Shown: positions 43,096 to 52,019, numbered from the stretch's first letter. The stretch: 64,000 nt of DNA from Microbacterium mangrovi (GCF_000802305.1 NZ_JTDK01000008.1:62001-126000); one strand, 5' to 3'. The notes: generated by a model not told the origin, from the sequence alone. Numbers and translations: made by a program.

Positions 43096-44046
43096 TCAGT
43101 GCTGCCGGGCGAAGTGGGTGCACGCGAAGATGTGGTCGCGCGTGCGCTGGGCGATGGGGAACGGGCGATCGACGTCGCAGCCGTACATGTCCTGCTCGAC
43201 GATCGCGAAGATGTCGGGGTCGATCGCGGCGACCGCCTCGATGATGGGCGCGAGGTCGGGCACGCCGTGCGGCGGCTCGATCATGATGCCTTCGGTGACG
43301 GCCTCGGCGAAGGGGGTGTCGTTCTTGAGCACGTCGAACAGCAGGCTGGTGTCGACCTGCTTGAGGTGCAGGTAGCCGATGCGCTCCGGGCGCTCGTGGA
43401 TGAGCTTGACGTTGTCGCCGCCGTAGTAGGCGAAGTGACCGGTGTCCAGGCACAGATTGGTGTACCGCTGGTCGGTCTCGTCGAGGAACCGCAGCACCTC
43501 GCGGGTGGTGCCGACGTGGCTGTCGGCGTGGGAGTGGAACTGCTGCTTCACCCCGAACTCCTCGAGCAGCGCCTTGCCGAGCCGGTCGTGCCCTGCGGCG
43601 AGCTTCTTCCATTGCTCGTCGGTCAGGGTGCGCGACTCGAGCACCTCGCTGGTGGCGTCGCTGCGCCACAGATCGGGGATGACGACGAGGTGCTCCGCGC
43701 CGAGCTGCGAGGCGAGCCCGGCGACGGCGAGCGCCTGATCCCAGGCGCGCTGCCACTGATCGTCGCCCTTGTGGAATCCGGTGAACACGGTACCGGCCGA
43801 GAGCTTCAGCCCGCGCGAGCCGAGCTCGTCCTCGAGCTGATGCGGGTCGGTGGGAAGGTAGCCGTACGGGCCGAGTTCGATCCAGGTGTAGCCCGACGCG
43901 ACGACCTCGTCGAGGAACCGCTGCCACGGCACCTGCTTGGGGTCGTCGGGGAACCAGACGCCCCACGAGTCCGGCGCGGTGCCGATGCGCAGGCCTGCGC
44001 CCGTGTTCACACGGATGTCGGCGTCTTCAGGAATGGTGTCGGTCAT
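43096..44046 (-). CDS. iolE: Inosose dehydratase, TIM barrel
   Basis: A 316-residue enzyme that removes water from 2-keto-myo-inositol, the second step of inositol breakdown. The IolE signature GTAPDSWGVWFP is near residue 22, followed by YTWIELGPYGYLP, a metal-site stretch FHSHADSHVGT, LCLDTGHFAYYGG and YLHLKQVD. The length agrees with the family (about 300). The start at 44046 has only a weak AAAGAGA site. It lies 124 bp after iolD, a gap filled by a palindrome half and a 20-bp minisatellite. It is one of the core iol genes read from the iolC promoter. Confidence 0.93.
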   Translation of the reverse strand: MTDTIPEDADIRVNTGAGLRIGTAPDSWGVWFPDDPKQVPWQRFLDEVVASGYTWIELGPYGYLPTDPHQLEDELGSRGLKLSAGTVFTGFHKGDDQWQRAWDQALAVAGLASQLGAEHLVVIPDLWRSDATSEVLESRTLTDEQWKKLAAGHDRLGKALLEEFGVKQQFHSHADSHVGTTREVLRFLDETDQRYTNLCLDTGHFAYYGGDNVKLIHERPERIGYLHLKQVDTSLLFDVLKNDTPFAEAVTEGIMIEPPHGVPDLAPIIEAVAAIDPDIFAIVEQDMYGCDVDRPFPIAQRTRDHIFACTHFARQH

Positions 44047-44066
44047 TTTGTCTCTTTCGGATTGCC

Positions 44067-44170
44067 CTTCGACAGGCTCAGGGCGCGGGGCGGAGGCTCA
44101 GGGCGCGGGGCGGAGGCTCAGGGCGCGGGGCGGAGGCTCAGGGGGCGGGGCGGAGGCTCAGGGCGCAGGG
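44067..44170. repeat. Minisatellite of 20-bp units next to a CTTCGACAGGCTCAG half-element
   Basis: The half-element at 44067-44081 runs into four tandem copies of a unit reading GGGCGCGGGGCGGAGGCTCA (44081-44160, the last with one change), plus a partial copy to 44170. The array ends exactly at the iolD stop codon. Confidence 0.9.
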
Positions 44171-46099
44171 TCAGCCGAGCAGCGGACGCTGGGCGGCGGC
44201 CTGCTCTTCGTATTCGGCGCGTGCCTGGCGGGTGGATTCGAGGGTGGATTCCTGGGCCACCGGCACGTCCCACCAGCCGGCGCCGTCGGGGGCGTAGACG
44301 AGCGGGTCGCTGTTGATGTGGATGAAGGTGGACCGGTCGGACGCCTTGGCGCTCGCGATCGCCCCCTTCAGGTCGGCGATGGCGGATGTCCCCGGCTCGA
44401 TCTCGATCACGTCGAGGCCGTAGCTGCGGGCGTTCATGGCGAGGTCGACGGGCAGGATGTCCTCGCCCTGGAAATTGCGCGCCTGCGGATCGTACGCCCG
44501 GTACTTGGTGCCGAAGCGCTCGGACCCGACGGTCTCGGACAGGTGCCCGATCGATGCGTACCCGTGGTTCTGCACGAGGATGACGATGAGCTTGATGCCC
44601 TCGGCGACCGCGGTGACGAGCTCCGTGTTGAGCATGAGGTACGAGCCGTCGCCGACCATCACGACGACGTCGCGGTCGTCGCCGGCCGCTTCGAGTCCGC
44701 GCTTGGCGCCGAGTCCGCCCGCGATCTCGTAGCCCATGCAGGAGAACGCGTACTCGACGTGGTAGCCGAGCGGGTCGCGCACGCGCCACAGCTTGTGCAG
44801 GTCGCCCGGCAGTGAGCCGGCCGCCTGCACGATGACGTCGGCCGGGTCGAGGGCGGACTGCACGGCGCCGATGATCTCGGGCTGCCCGGGCACGGCGAGG
44901 CCGGAGGGCGCGAAGGCGGCATCCACTGCGGCGTCCCACTCGGTCTTCTCGCGCTGGATGCGGTCACCGTATTCGGCCGTGATCTCGAAGCCCTCGAGCT
45001 CGATCGCCAGCTCCGCGAGCGCCTCGCGGGCGTCGGCGACGACCGGCAGCTGGGAGCCGTGCTTGTACGCGTCGAACGACGCGACGTTGATGTTGACGAA
45101 CACGACGTCCGGGTTCTGGAACGCGGTGCGGGATGCGGTCGTGAAGTCGCTGTAGCGGGTGCCGATGCCGATCACGACATCCGCCTCCGCCGCGGCCCGG
45201 TTGGCCGCCAGGGTGCCGGTCGCGCCGACGCCCCCGAGGTACTGCGGGTGGTCCCACGCGAGTACGCCGCCGCCGGCCTGCGAGGTACCGACGGGAATGC
45301 CGGTGGCCTCGACGAGCGCGCGCAGCTGCTCCTCCGCGCCGGAGTACAGTACGCCCCCGCCGGCGACGATGAACGGGCGCTTCGCGGCCTTGATCGCGGC
45401 CACCGCGCGAGCCAGCGGGCCGCGCTCGGGCAGGGGACGACGGATGTGCCACTCGCGGTCCTGCAGGAACTCCACCGGCACGTCGAGCGCCTCGGCCTGG
45501 ACGTCTTCGGGCAGCGCGATGGTCACGGCGCCGGTCTCGACCGGATCGGTGAGCACGCGCATCGCGGCCAGCGCGATCGAGAAGAGCTGCTCGGGACGCT
45601 GCACCCGGTCGAAGAAGCGCGACAGCGGCCGGAAGGCGTCGGACACCTGGATGCCGATGTCGTGCGGATGCTCCAGCTGCTGCAGCACCGGGTCGGCGAC
45701 CCGGGTGGCGAACGTGTCGCTGGGCAGCAGCAGGGCGGGCAGACGATTCGAGGTCGCCAGCGCAGCCGCGGTGAGCATGTTCGCGGCGCCCGGCCCGACC
45801 GACGCGGTGGCGGCGAGGGTCGCGCGGCGGCGGTGCATGCGCGCGTAGCCGACCGCCTCGTGCACCATGGCCTGCTCGTTGCGGGCCTGGTAGTACGGCA
45901 TCAGGTCGGGATCGGTCGCATTGGACTGCTTCAGCGCCTGACCGACGCCGGCCACGTTGCCGTGGCCGAAGATCCCGAACATCCCCGGCACGGTGCGTTC
46001 GCGGATGTCGCCGTCCACCGTCCACTGGTGGGCGAGGAACTCGATCAGCGCCTGGCCGACCGTCATGCGCTTGGTCGGTGCCTTCTCAGTCGGTGCCAT
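44171..46099 (-). CDS. iolD: 3D-(3,5/4)-trihydroxycyclohexane-1,2-dione hydrolase (ThDP-dependent)
   Basis: A 642-residue ThDP enzyme that opens the ring of the IolE product to 5-deoxyglucuronate. The opening TVGQALIEFLAHQWT and PGMFGIFGHGNVAGVGQAL are IolD-specific. The pyrophosphate site is in ARNEQAMVHEAVGYARM, and the ThDP motif is VVMVGDGSYLMLNTELVTA with QNHGYASIGHLS. The length is normal for IolD. The ATG at 46099 overlaps the end of iolB by 14 bp and has GAAAGG upstream. It follows iolB and precedes iolE in the operon. Confidence 0.95.
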   Translation of the reverse strand: MAPTEKAPTKRMTVGQALIEFLAHQWTVDGDIRERTVPGMFGIFGHGNVAGVGQALKQSNATDPDLMPYYQARNEQAMVHEAVGYARMHRRRATLAATASVGPGAANMLTAAALATSNRLPALLLPSDTFATRVADPVLQQLEHPHDIGIQVSDAFRPLSRFFDRVQRPEQLFSIALAAMRVLTDPVETGAVTIALPEDVQAEALDVPVEFLQDREWHIRRPLPERGPLARAVAAIKAAKRPFIVAGGGVLYSGAEEQLRALVEATGIPVGTSQAGGGVLAWDHPQYLGGVGATGTLAANRAAAEADVVIGIGTRYSDFTTASRTAFQNPDVVFVNINVASFDAYKHGSQLPVVADAREALAELAIELEGFEITAEYGDRIQREKTEWDAAVDAAFAPSGLAVPGQPEIIGAVQSALDPADVIVQAAGSLPGDLHKLWRVRDPLGYHVEYAFSCMGYEIAGGLGAKRGLEAAGDDRDVVVMVGDGSYLMLNTELVTAVAEGIKLIVILVQNHGYASIGHLSETVGSERFGTKYRAYDPQARNFQGEDILPVDLAMNARSYGLDVIEIEPGTSAIADLKGAIASAKASDRSTFIHINSDPLVYAPDGAGWWDVPVAQESTLESTRQARAEYEEQAAAQRPLLG

Positions 46100-46997
46100 C
46101 TGCGCGAGCCTTTCTGGTGTCGTTCGTGAAGGGGAGGCGCGGGTCGAGCTGCTGCTCGTCCCAGGTCGCGCGCACCCACGCATGCGCGGGGTCGTCGCTG
46201 ATGAGCCACACCCGGTCGGGGTCGGGACCGGCCATGACGTTGAGGTAGTAGAGGTCGTAGCCGGGCGCGGCGACGGCAGGTCCGTGGTACCCGTACGGCA
46301 CCAGGGCGATGTCGCCGGTGCGCACCATGGCGTCGATCTCGATGTCCCCCGCCGGCGACGAGTAGGTGCTGAACATCCCGAAGGCGGCCTCCGGCGCGGC
46401 ATCCGCCCCCGCCACCGGCGCGGTCTCGAAGTAGTAGATCTCCTCGAGGCGGGACTCGTGTCCGGGCACGTGCTCGTCGTGCTTGTGCGGCGGATACGAC
46501 GACCAGTTCTCGGCCGGCGTGATCACCTCGCACACGATGAGGCGGGCGGCATCCAGGGCGGCCGGCGTGCCGAAGTTGTGCACCTGCCGGCTCGATGCGC
46601 CTTTGCCGCGCAGCTCCACGGGCGTGTCGGATGCCGCGATGTAGTGCGTGGGGCGCACGACGTCGGTGGGGCTCGTCGCCACGGCGACGCGGCCGGTGCC
46701 GGTGAGGCGCGCGGCCGCGGCCGACGACAGGTACAGCACGTCTGTGGGACCGGCGAAGACGCTCGGACGCCCGGCGAGGGCGGTCGCGCCGTCGGTGTGC
46801 GTCACCGTGAACGAGCCCGCCAGCGGCACCACGATCCGCTCCACGCCGGGCCCGCCGAGATCGACCTCGTCGCCCGCCGCGAGGTCGGCGATGCGGATAC
46901 CGGTGTGCTCCCACCCCGGGGTCGTCTCGTCGACAACGCTCTCCCACCCGTCGCGGGCGAGCTGCCCGCGACGGTGGAACCACCGCTGTTCGGTCAT
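46086..46997 (-). CDS. iolB: 5-deoxy-glucuronate isomerase
   Basis: A 303-residue bicupin isomerase converting 5-deoxyglucuronate to 2-deoxy-5-keto-gluconate. Family blocks are the early HRRGQL segment, ENWSSYPPHKHDEHVPGHESRLEEIYYF (metal-binding histidines and Glu) and VPYGYHGPAVAAPGYDLYYLNVMAGP near the C-terminus. I chose the ATG at 46997 because GGGAG lies 8 bases upstream; the ATG at 47003 is only 2 bases from it. It overlaps iolD by 14 bp and follows iolA after 27 bp. The strong family match leaves little doubt. Confidence 0.95.
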   Translation of the reverse strand: MTEQRWFHRRGQLARDGWESVVDETTPGWEHTGIRIADLAAGDEVDLGGPGVERIVVPLAGSFTVTHTDGATALAGRPSVFAGPTDVLYLSSAAAARLTGTGRVAVATSPTDVVRPTHYIAASDTPVELRGKGASSRQVHNFGTPAALDAARLIVCEVITPAENWSSYPPHKHDEHVPGHESRLEEIYYFETAPVAGADAAPEAAFGMFSTYSSPAGDIEIDAMVRTGDIALVPYGYHGPAVAAPGYDLYYLNVMAGPDPDRVWLISDDPAHAWVRATWDEQQLDPRLPFTNDTRKARADGTD

Positions 46998-47024
46998 GTC
47001 CATCGCTCCCTGGGGTCGCCGACG

Positions 47025-48575
47025 TCAGTCGTTCTGCGGGAAGCCGAGGTTGATGCCGCCGTGCGTCGCCGGGTCGAGCCAGCGGCTGGTGACGGCCTTC
47101 TCGCGGGTGAAGAAGTCGAACCCGTGCACACCGTACGCCTTCGCGTCGCCGAACAGGGACTGCTTCCAGCCGCCGAACGAGTGGTAGGCGACCGGCACCG
47201 GGATGGGCACGTTGATGCCGATCATGCCGACCTCGACCTCGTTCTGGAACCGGCGGGCGGCGCCGCCGTCGTTGGTGAAGATCGCGGTGCCGTTGCCGAA
47301 CTGTCCGGAGTTGATGAGGTCGACGCCCTCCTGGAACGAGGAGACGCGCACGACGGAGAGCACCGGACCGAAGATCTCCTCGGTGTAGGCGCGCGAGGTC
47401 GTGGGGACCCTGTCGAGGAGGGTCGGACCGAAGAAGAACCCGTCTTCGTGGCCGTCGACCGTGAATCCGCGCCCGTCGACGACGATCTCCGCGCCGTCGG
47501 CCTCGGCGATGTCCACATAGGACGACACCTTGTCGCGGTGCACGCCGGAGATGAGGGGTCCCATGTCGGGCTCGACGCCGTCGACGCCCGCCCCGTTGCC
47601 GATGCGCAGCTTCGCGATGCGGTCCTTGACCCTCTCGATCAGCTCGTCCGCGACGGGCTCGACGGCGAGGACGACCGAGATCGCCATGCACCGCTCACCG
47701 GCGGCACCGTAGCCGGCGTTGATCGCCATGTCGGCGGCGAGGTCCAGGTCGGCATCCGGCAGCACCAGCATGTGGTTCTTCGCACCGCCGAGGGCCTGCA
47801 CGCGCTTGCCGTGCCGGGATGCCGTCTCGTAGATGTACTGGGCGATCGGCGTGGACCCGACGAACGAGATCGACTGGACGTCAGGCGAGGTGAGCAGGCC
47901 GTCGACGGCCTGCTTGTCGCCCTGCAGCACGGTGAACACGCCGGCGGGAAGCCCCGCCTCGGCCCAGAGGCCGGCGAGCCAGAGCGCGGCCGAGGGGTCC
48001 TTCTCGCTGGGCTTGAGTACCACGGCGTTGCCGGCGGCGATCGCGATCGGGAAGAACCACATCGGCACCATGGCGGGGAAGTTGAACGGGGAGATGACCG
48101 CCGTGACCCCGAGAGGCTGCTTGATCGAGTACACATCGATCCCGGTCGATGCGTTCTCCGAGAACGCGCCCTTGATGAGGTGCGGAAACCCGGTGGCGAG
48201 TTCGACGACCTCCTGGCCGCGGAGGATCTCCCCCATCGCGTCCGAGAGCACCTTGCCATGCTCGGCGGTGATGATCGCGGCCAGTTCGCCCTTACGGGCG
48301 TTGAGCAGCTCGCGGAAGTTGAACAGGACCGCCTGGCGCTTGGCGCTCGAGTAGCCCGACCACACCTGGAACCCGGCCTTCGCCGACGCGATCGCCGCGG
48401 CGATCTCGGCGTCGTCGGCCAGCGCGACCTCGGCCTGCACGGCGCCGGTCGCGGGGTTGAACACGGGAGCGGTGCGTCCGGAGGTCGAGGCCGTGGCGGC
48501 GCCGTCGATCCAGTGGCCGAGCACGGGCACGGCCCGCTCGCGGGCGGTCAGGGGGGAGGTCTCGGTGATGCTCAT
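47025..48575 (-). CDS. iolA: Methylmalonate/malonate-semialdehyde dehydrogenase (CoA-acylating)
   Basis: A 516-residue aldehyde dehydrogenase. The segment SPFNFPAMVPMWFFPIAIA and the catalytic cysteine in GAAGERCMAIS (Cys296) are hallmarks of the CoA-acylating MmsA/IolA branch, as is the lack of the usual Glu general base. It converts malonate semialdehyde from the inositol route to acetyl-CoA. It could also serve valine breakdown, but the operon position between iolB and the aldolase argues for inositol. GAAAGAAG precedes the ATG at 48575. The gaps are 30 bp to the gene before it and 27 bp to iolB. Confidence 0.95.
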   Translation of the reverse strand: MSITETSPLTARERAVPVLGHWIDGAATASTSGRTAPVFNPATGAVQAEVALADDAEIAAAIASAKAGFQVWSGYSSAKRQAVLFNFRELLNARKGELAAIITAEHGKVLSDAMGEILRGQEVVELATGFPHLIKGAFSENASTGIDVYSIKQPLGVTAVISPFNFPAMVPMWFFPIAIAAGNAVVLKPSEKDPSAALWLAGLWAEAGLPAGVFTVLQGDKQAVDGLLTSPDVQSISFVGSTPIAQYIYETASRHGKRVQALGGAKNHMLVLPDADLDLAADMAINAGYGAAGERCMAISVVLAVEPVADELIERVKDRIAKLRIGNGAGVDGVEPDMGPLISGVHRDKVSSYVDIAEADGAEIVVDGRGFTVDGHEDGFFFGPTLLDRVPTTSRAYTEEIFGPVLSVVRVSSFQEGVDLINSGQFGNGTAIFTNDGGAARRFQNEVEVGMIGINVPIPVPVAYHSFGGWKQSLFGDAKAYGVHGFDFFTREKAVTSRWLDPATHGGINLGFPQND

Positions 48576-48605
48576 CGGATGTGCTTCTTTCGTCGAGGGG
48601 GCGAG

Positions 48606-49505
48606 TCAGGGTGCGGTGTGGACGAGGCCGGCTGCGATGTCGACCGCAGCGGCCACGTTCCCGTCCGGCGGGTAGAGCAGGGTGCGGCCGACGGTGAGGC
48701 CGCGCACGCCGGGGAGCGAGAGGGCGTCCTCCCAGGCCGAGAAGGTCTCGTCCGGGTCGACGCCGGCATCGCCGCCGAGCAGCAGCGTCGGCATGGTCGT
48801 GGCGGCCAGGACGCGCTCCATGTCTTCGACGACGGGCAGCTTCATCCACGTGTACGCGCTGGATGCGCCGAGCCCGGCGGCGATCGCGATGGAGAGGATG
48901 ACGGCATCCGTCGACAGGTCGTTCACGATGCGCCCGTCGACCCACCGGCTCATGAACGGCTCGAGCATGATCGGCAGCCGTGCGGATGCCGCCTGGCTCA
49001 CCGCATCGGCGGTGGCCTGCAGGGTGGCCGCGGTGCCGGCATCCTCGAGGTTCACGCGGATGAGGGTCTTGGCGAAGTCGATGCCGCTCGCCGCCATTGT
49101 GGGCACGTCGTACCCCGTGTAGCGGTCGTCCATCTCGAAGCTCGCGCCGCGCAGGCCCCCGCGGTTCATCGACCCGACGACGATCTTGTCATCGAGCAGG
49201 CCGAGGCCGGCGAGGTCGTCGATGATGTCCGGGGTACCCAGCACGCCGTCGACGCCGGGGCGGCTGAGCGCGATCGCCATGCGCTCGAGCAGGTCGTAGC
49301 GGTCGGACATAGCGGTCGGGTTCTTGCCGACGGCGAGTGCGCCGCGGGCGGGGTGGTCGGCTGCGACGATGAACAGGCGCCCGTCGCCGCGCAGTACCTC
49401 GCGTCGGCGGCGCTCGGCGAGCAGGGTCGCGATGCGCTCGGGATGCTGTGCTCGCAGTTCGCGAAGGCGTGCGAAGTCCTCGTCGCCGGGGATCAGGTTG
49501 CTCAT
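48606..49505 (-). CDS. Cgl0159-type TIM-barrel protein, probable IolJ-equivalent aldolase
   Basis: A 299-residue (beta/alpha)8 protein resembling Cgl0159 of the Corynebacterium inositol locus. Blocks are LFIVAADHPARGALAVGKNP, GVLGTPDIIDDLAGLGLLDDK, MNRGGLRGASFEMDDRYTGY and MKLPVVEDMERV with a Lys suited to Schiff-base chemistry. The gene sits directly after iolC (2-bp gap) where an aldolase for 2-deoxy-5-keto-gluconate 6-phosphate is needed, and no classic IolJ is present. The function is therefore inferred from position and family. The ATG at 49505 gives the natural N-terminus; the longer open frame runs into iolC. Confidence 0.85.
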   Translation of the reverse strand: MSNLIPGDEDFARLRELRAQHPERIATLLAERRRREVLRGDGRLFIVAADHPARGALAVGKNPTAMSDRYDLLERMAIALSRPGVDGVLGTPDIIDDLAGLGLLDDKIVVGSMNRGGLRGASFEMDDRYTGYDVPTMAASGIDFAKTLIRVNLEDAGTAATLQATADAVSQAASARLPIMLEPFMSRWVDGRIVNDLSTDAVILSIAIAAGLGASSAYTWMKLPVVEDMERVLAATTMPTLLLGGDAGVDPDETFSAWEDALSLPGVRGLTVGRTLLYPPDGNVAAAVDIAAGLVHTAP

Positions 49506-49507
49506 CT

Positions 49508-50473
49508 TCAGTAGCCCTTCTCCAGGATGGCCTCGACCTCGGCGGTCTCGGGCATGGCGGTGGAGCACTCGCGCCGCGACGCGACGATCGCGCCGGCGAC
49601 ATTCGCGAAGCGGAGGATGCGCTCGAGGTCCCAGCCCGACAGCAGACCGTGGATGAGCGCGCCGCCGAACGAGTCCCCGGCACCGAGGCCGTTGACGACG
49701 TCGACGAAGTAGGGGGCGACCTCGACCGTCTCGTCGCGGGTCTTCGCCAGCACGCCGCGGGGGCCCTGCTTCACGATGGCGAGTTCCACGCCCCGCTCGA
49801 GGAGGGCGTCGGCCGCGCGCATCGGCTCGGTCTCGCCGACGGCGACCTCGCACTCCTCGCGGTTGCCGACGGCGACGGTGACGTGCTCGAGGGCCATCGC
49901 GACCTGCGCGGCGGCCTCGGCGGCATCCGTCCAGAACATCGGCCGGTAGTCGAGGTCGAGGATGCTGTGATGCCGGCGACCGCGGGCATCGAGAGCCGCG
50001 AAGTGCGCGGCGCGGCTCGGCTCCTGACTGAGGCCGGTGACCGTGAGCCAGAGGATGCGGGCCCCGGTCACAGCGTCGGCGGCGAAGTCGGACGGCACGA
50101 TGTTCAGGTCGGGGGCCTTGGGCTCGCGGTAGAAGTAAAGCGGGAAGTCGTCGGGAGGGAAGATCTCGCAGAACGTGATCGGGGTCTTGAGGTCGTGGTC
50201 GACCGTGACGTAGCGGTTGTCGACGCCCAGGCGGCCGAGCTCCCCCAGCAGGTAGCGACCGAACGGGTCGTTGCCGACGCGGGAGACGAGCGCCGCGTGG
50301 TGCCCGTGCCGGGCGGCCGCGACCGACACGTTGGCGGCACTGCCGCCGAGGTACTTGCCGAAGGTGTCGACCTCGGCCAGGCCCAGGCCGTCCTGCAGCG
50401 GGTACAGATCCACGCCGAGCCGTCCGGCCACGAGGACATCGAGTTCGAGGGTCGTCCCACTCATCGCAGGCAC
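49508..50473 (-). CDS. iolC: 5-dehydro-2-deoxygluconokinase (PfkB family)
   Basis: A 321-residue PfkB sugar kinase that phosphorylates 2-deoxy-5-keto-gluconate. The N-terminal glycine motif GKYLGGSAANVSVAAARHG and the C-terminal catalytic motif VVNGLGAGDSFGGAL (with the catalytic Asp) are complete. A central FPLYFYREPKAPDL fits IolC. It is the first gene of the inositol operon. The GTG at 50473 has AAGG 6 bases upstream; an ATG three codons later at 50464 is the alternative. The IolR-like box TGTCCTAACA lies 45 bp upstream, in the gap shared with the divergent GntR gene. Confidence 0.93.
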   Translation of the reverse strand: MPAMSGTTLELDVLVAGRLGVDLYPLQDGLGLAEVDTFGKYLGGSAANVSVAAARHGHHAALVSRVGNDPFGRYLLGELGRLGVDNRYVTVDHDLKTPITFCEIFPPDDFPLYFYREPKAPDLNIVPSDFAADAVTGARILWLTVTGLSQEPSRAAHFAALDARGRRHHSILDLDYRPMFWTDAAEAAAQVAMALEHVTVAVGNREECEVAVGETEPMRAADALLERGVELAIVKQGPRGVLAKTRDETVEVAPYFVDVVNGLGAGDSFGGALIHGLLSGWDLERILRFANVAGAIVASRRECSTAMPETAEVEAILEKGY

Positions 50474-50517
50474 ACACCACCTTCACTGGTCACTTCGCCG
50501 AGCACGTTCTCGACGAA

Positions 50518-50527
50518 TGTCCTAACA
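50518..50527 (+). promoter_or_regulatory. IolR-consensus box TGTCCTAACA between iolC and the GntR gene
   Basis: Exact match to KGWCHTRACA (Corynebacterium IolR consensus, recalled). It lies 45 bp before iolC and 94 bp before the divergent regulator start, which fits repression of iolC and possible autoregulation. Confidence 0.65.
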
Positions 50528-50620
50528 ATAACACAACGTGAGGTTTTGGCAAGGCCTACTCCCGTGACAAGGCCCTGCGGACGTAAGATTGTTCCGACAT
50601 TCAGTCGAAAGGGCGAAACG

Positions 50621-51382
50621 ATGGCAGGCGACGACGCGATCTGGCCGGACGAGCTGTTCCAGGACCTCGACCGCACGGGCCCCGTGCCCATCTACTTCCA
50701 GATCTCCAGCCGCCTCGAGGCGGCCATCCACGACGGCGCGATCCCGGCGGGCGCGCGGCTCGAAAACGAGATCTCGATCGGCCAGCGCCTGGGCGTCTCG
50801 CGGCCGACGGTGCGGCGGGCCATCCAGGAGCTCGTCGACAAGGGGCTGCTCGTGCGCCGCCGCGGCATCGGCACCCAGGTCGTACAGGGCCAGGTCACCC
50901 GCCAGGTGGAGCTCACCAGCCTCTATGAAGACCTCACCAGCGCCCACCACTCCCCCGGCACTGTCGTGCTCACCCATGAGATCGTCCCCGCCACGGACCA
51001 GGTCGCCGAAGCGCTCGGCGTCGCCGCGGGCACCGCCGTCGTCTATCTCCGCCGCCAGCGCACCACCGACGGCGTGCCGGTCGCGGTGCTCGAGAACTAC
51101 CTGCCCGCCGAATTCTCCGAGATCTCGACCGATCAGCTGCGCGAGCGCGGGCTGTACCAGATCCTCCGCGCACGCGGAGTCGCCATCCAGATCGCCAAGC
51201 AGCGCATCGGCGCGCGCCGGGCGGCCGGCGACGAGAGCGACCTGCTCGACATCGACAAGGGAGGCCCGGTGCTGACGATGGAGCGCGTCGCGTACGACAA
51301 CTCCGGCCGCGCCATCGAGTTCGGCCATCACTGCTACCGGCCCGACCTGTACAGCTTCGAAACGACCCTCGTCGCCAAGTAA
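50621..51382 (+). CDS. iolR: GntR-family regulator, IolR-like
   Basis: A 253-residue GntR protein of the HutC/UTRA subfamily. The winged HTH lies at residues about 25-90 (PIYFQISSRLEAAIHDGAIPAG, LGVSRPTVRRAIQELVDKGLLVRRRGIGTQ). A UTRA ligand domain follows, with the family closing block MERVAYDNSGRAIEFGHHCYRPDLYSFE. The ATG at 50621 has AAAGGGCG upstream; the large open frame before it is antisense to iolC. It is divergent from the inositol operon with the IolR-type box between them, so control by an inositol breakdown intermediate is likely. Similar boxes elsewhere suggest it also controls transporters. Confidence 0.9.
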   Translation: MAGDDAIWPDELFQDLDRTGPVPIYFQISSRLEAAIHDGAIPAGARLENEISIGQRLGVSRPTVRRAIQELVDKGLLVRRRGIGTQVVQGQVTRQVELTSLYEDLTSAHHSPGTVVLTHEIVPATDQVAEALGVAAGTAVVYLRRQRTTDGVPVAVLENYLPAEFSEISTDQLRERGLYQILRARGVAIQIAKQRIGARRAAGDESDLLDIDKGGPVLTMERVAYDNSGRAIEFGHHCYRPDLYSFETTLVAK

Positions 51383-51764
51383 TCCGCTGCGACTGGGCGA
51401 ACAGCGCATCCAGTTGAAGCGGTGACGGGCATCTCATCCGAAGACGTGAGGCGGTAGATCGCCCGCACGCGCCGCCGGTTGCCCACCTCTACCGCGGTCA
51501 ATGAGCAGGCGACGGTCCACGAAAGGAAGCGGTCGGGGTGCGCGGATGCACCGACGACGGGCGGCAGGCACTCTGTTTTCGCGCGGAGACGGAGGGAGCG
51601 ATTCCCTGCGCCTCCTGGACGGCGGGGGCAGATTGCCAACTCACCGCCGCACCGACGAAGCAGGATGCGCAGATTTCCAACGACTGCTCAACACATTCCG
51701 CAACTCACCAATGCGGAGCCGTCGACGACCCTTCCGGAATTCTTTCAACCCCGCAAGCACATTA
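51383..51764. other. 382-bp stretch without a recognisable gene; degenerate tRNA-end motif
   Basis: Short open frames here have no ribosome sites and unlikely compositions. At 51583-51607 the sequence GCGGAGACGGAGGGA, then a changed loop and ATTCCCT, looks like a third, decayed copy of the tRNA 3'-end motif seen at 51785. Nothing else is recognised. Confidence 0.5.
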
Positions 51765-51951
51765 GCCTCTGACCAGGGATTTTCTGCGGAGACGGAGGGA
51801 TTTGAACCCTGACCCGGATTGGCGTGGTGAGCGGCGTTGGGCTCGGTTCCCTTGATTTCACGCGGATCCGCGTAGGACGAACGTCGACTTCGATCACGTT
51901 CAGACGGGTTCGGCACGCGCGAGTTCGTTTCATTCTTTCCCGAATTCTTCC
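51765..51951 (+). repeat. Direct repeat copy B with tRNA 3'-end-like core (candidate right attachment site)
   Basis: 187 bp that align with 8385-8569 in the same orientation. The minus strand of 51785-51810 reads as the T-loop (TTCAAAT in a GGG/CCC stem) and acceptor end CCGTCTCCGCA of a serine-type tRNA. The similarity to a tRNA stops after about 25 bases, as at an attachment-site core. No intact tRNA gene is present. Confidence 0.72.
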
Positions 51952-52019
51952 TGCGGGTAGCGGACCCGCCCCGCGCCAGAACCGTGTCTATTTTGTTTAC
52001 TGGTTCCCGACTGCGCCTG

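Noticed and set aside
44067..44170. Possible CRISPR-like array
   Set aside because: The 20-bp units are directly adjacent with no spacers, and no cas genes are present. It is a minisatellite.
45957..49514. A 1185-codon open frame on the plus strand
   Set aside because: It is antisense to iolB, iolA and the aldolase gene, which have complete family motifs. The frame has low-complexity Arg/Asp/Glu/Gly/Val composition and no recognisable domain.
51785..51810. Possible tRNA-Ser gene
   Set aside because: Only the T-arm and acceptor end are present. The following bases do not form variable, anticodon or D arms, and the T-stem is incomplete.
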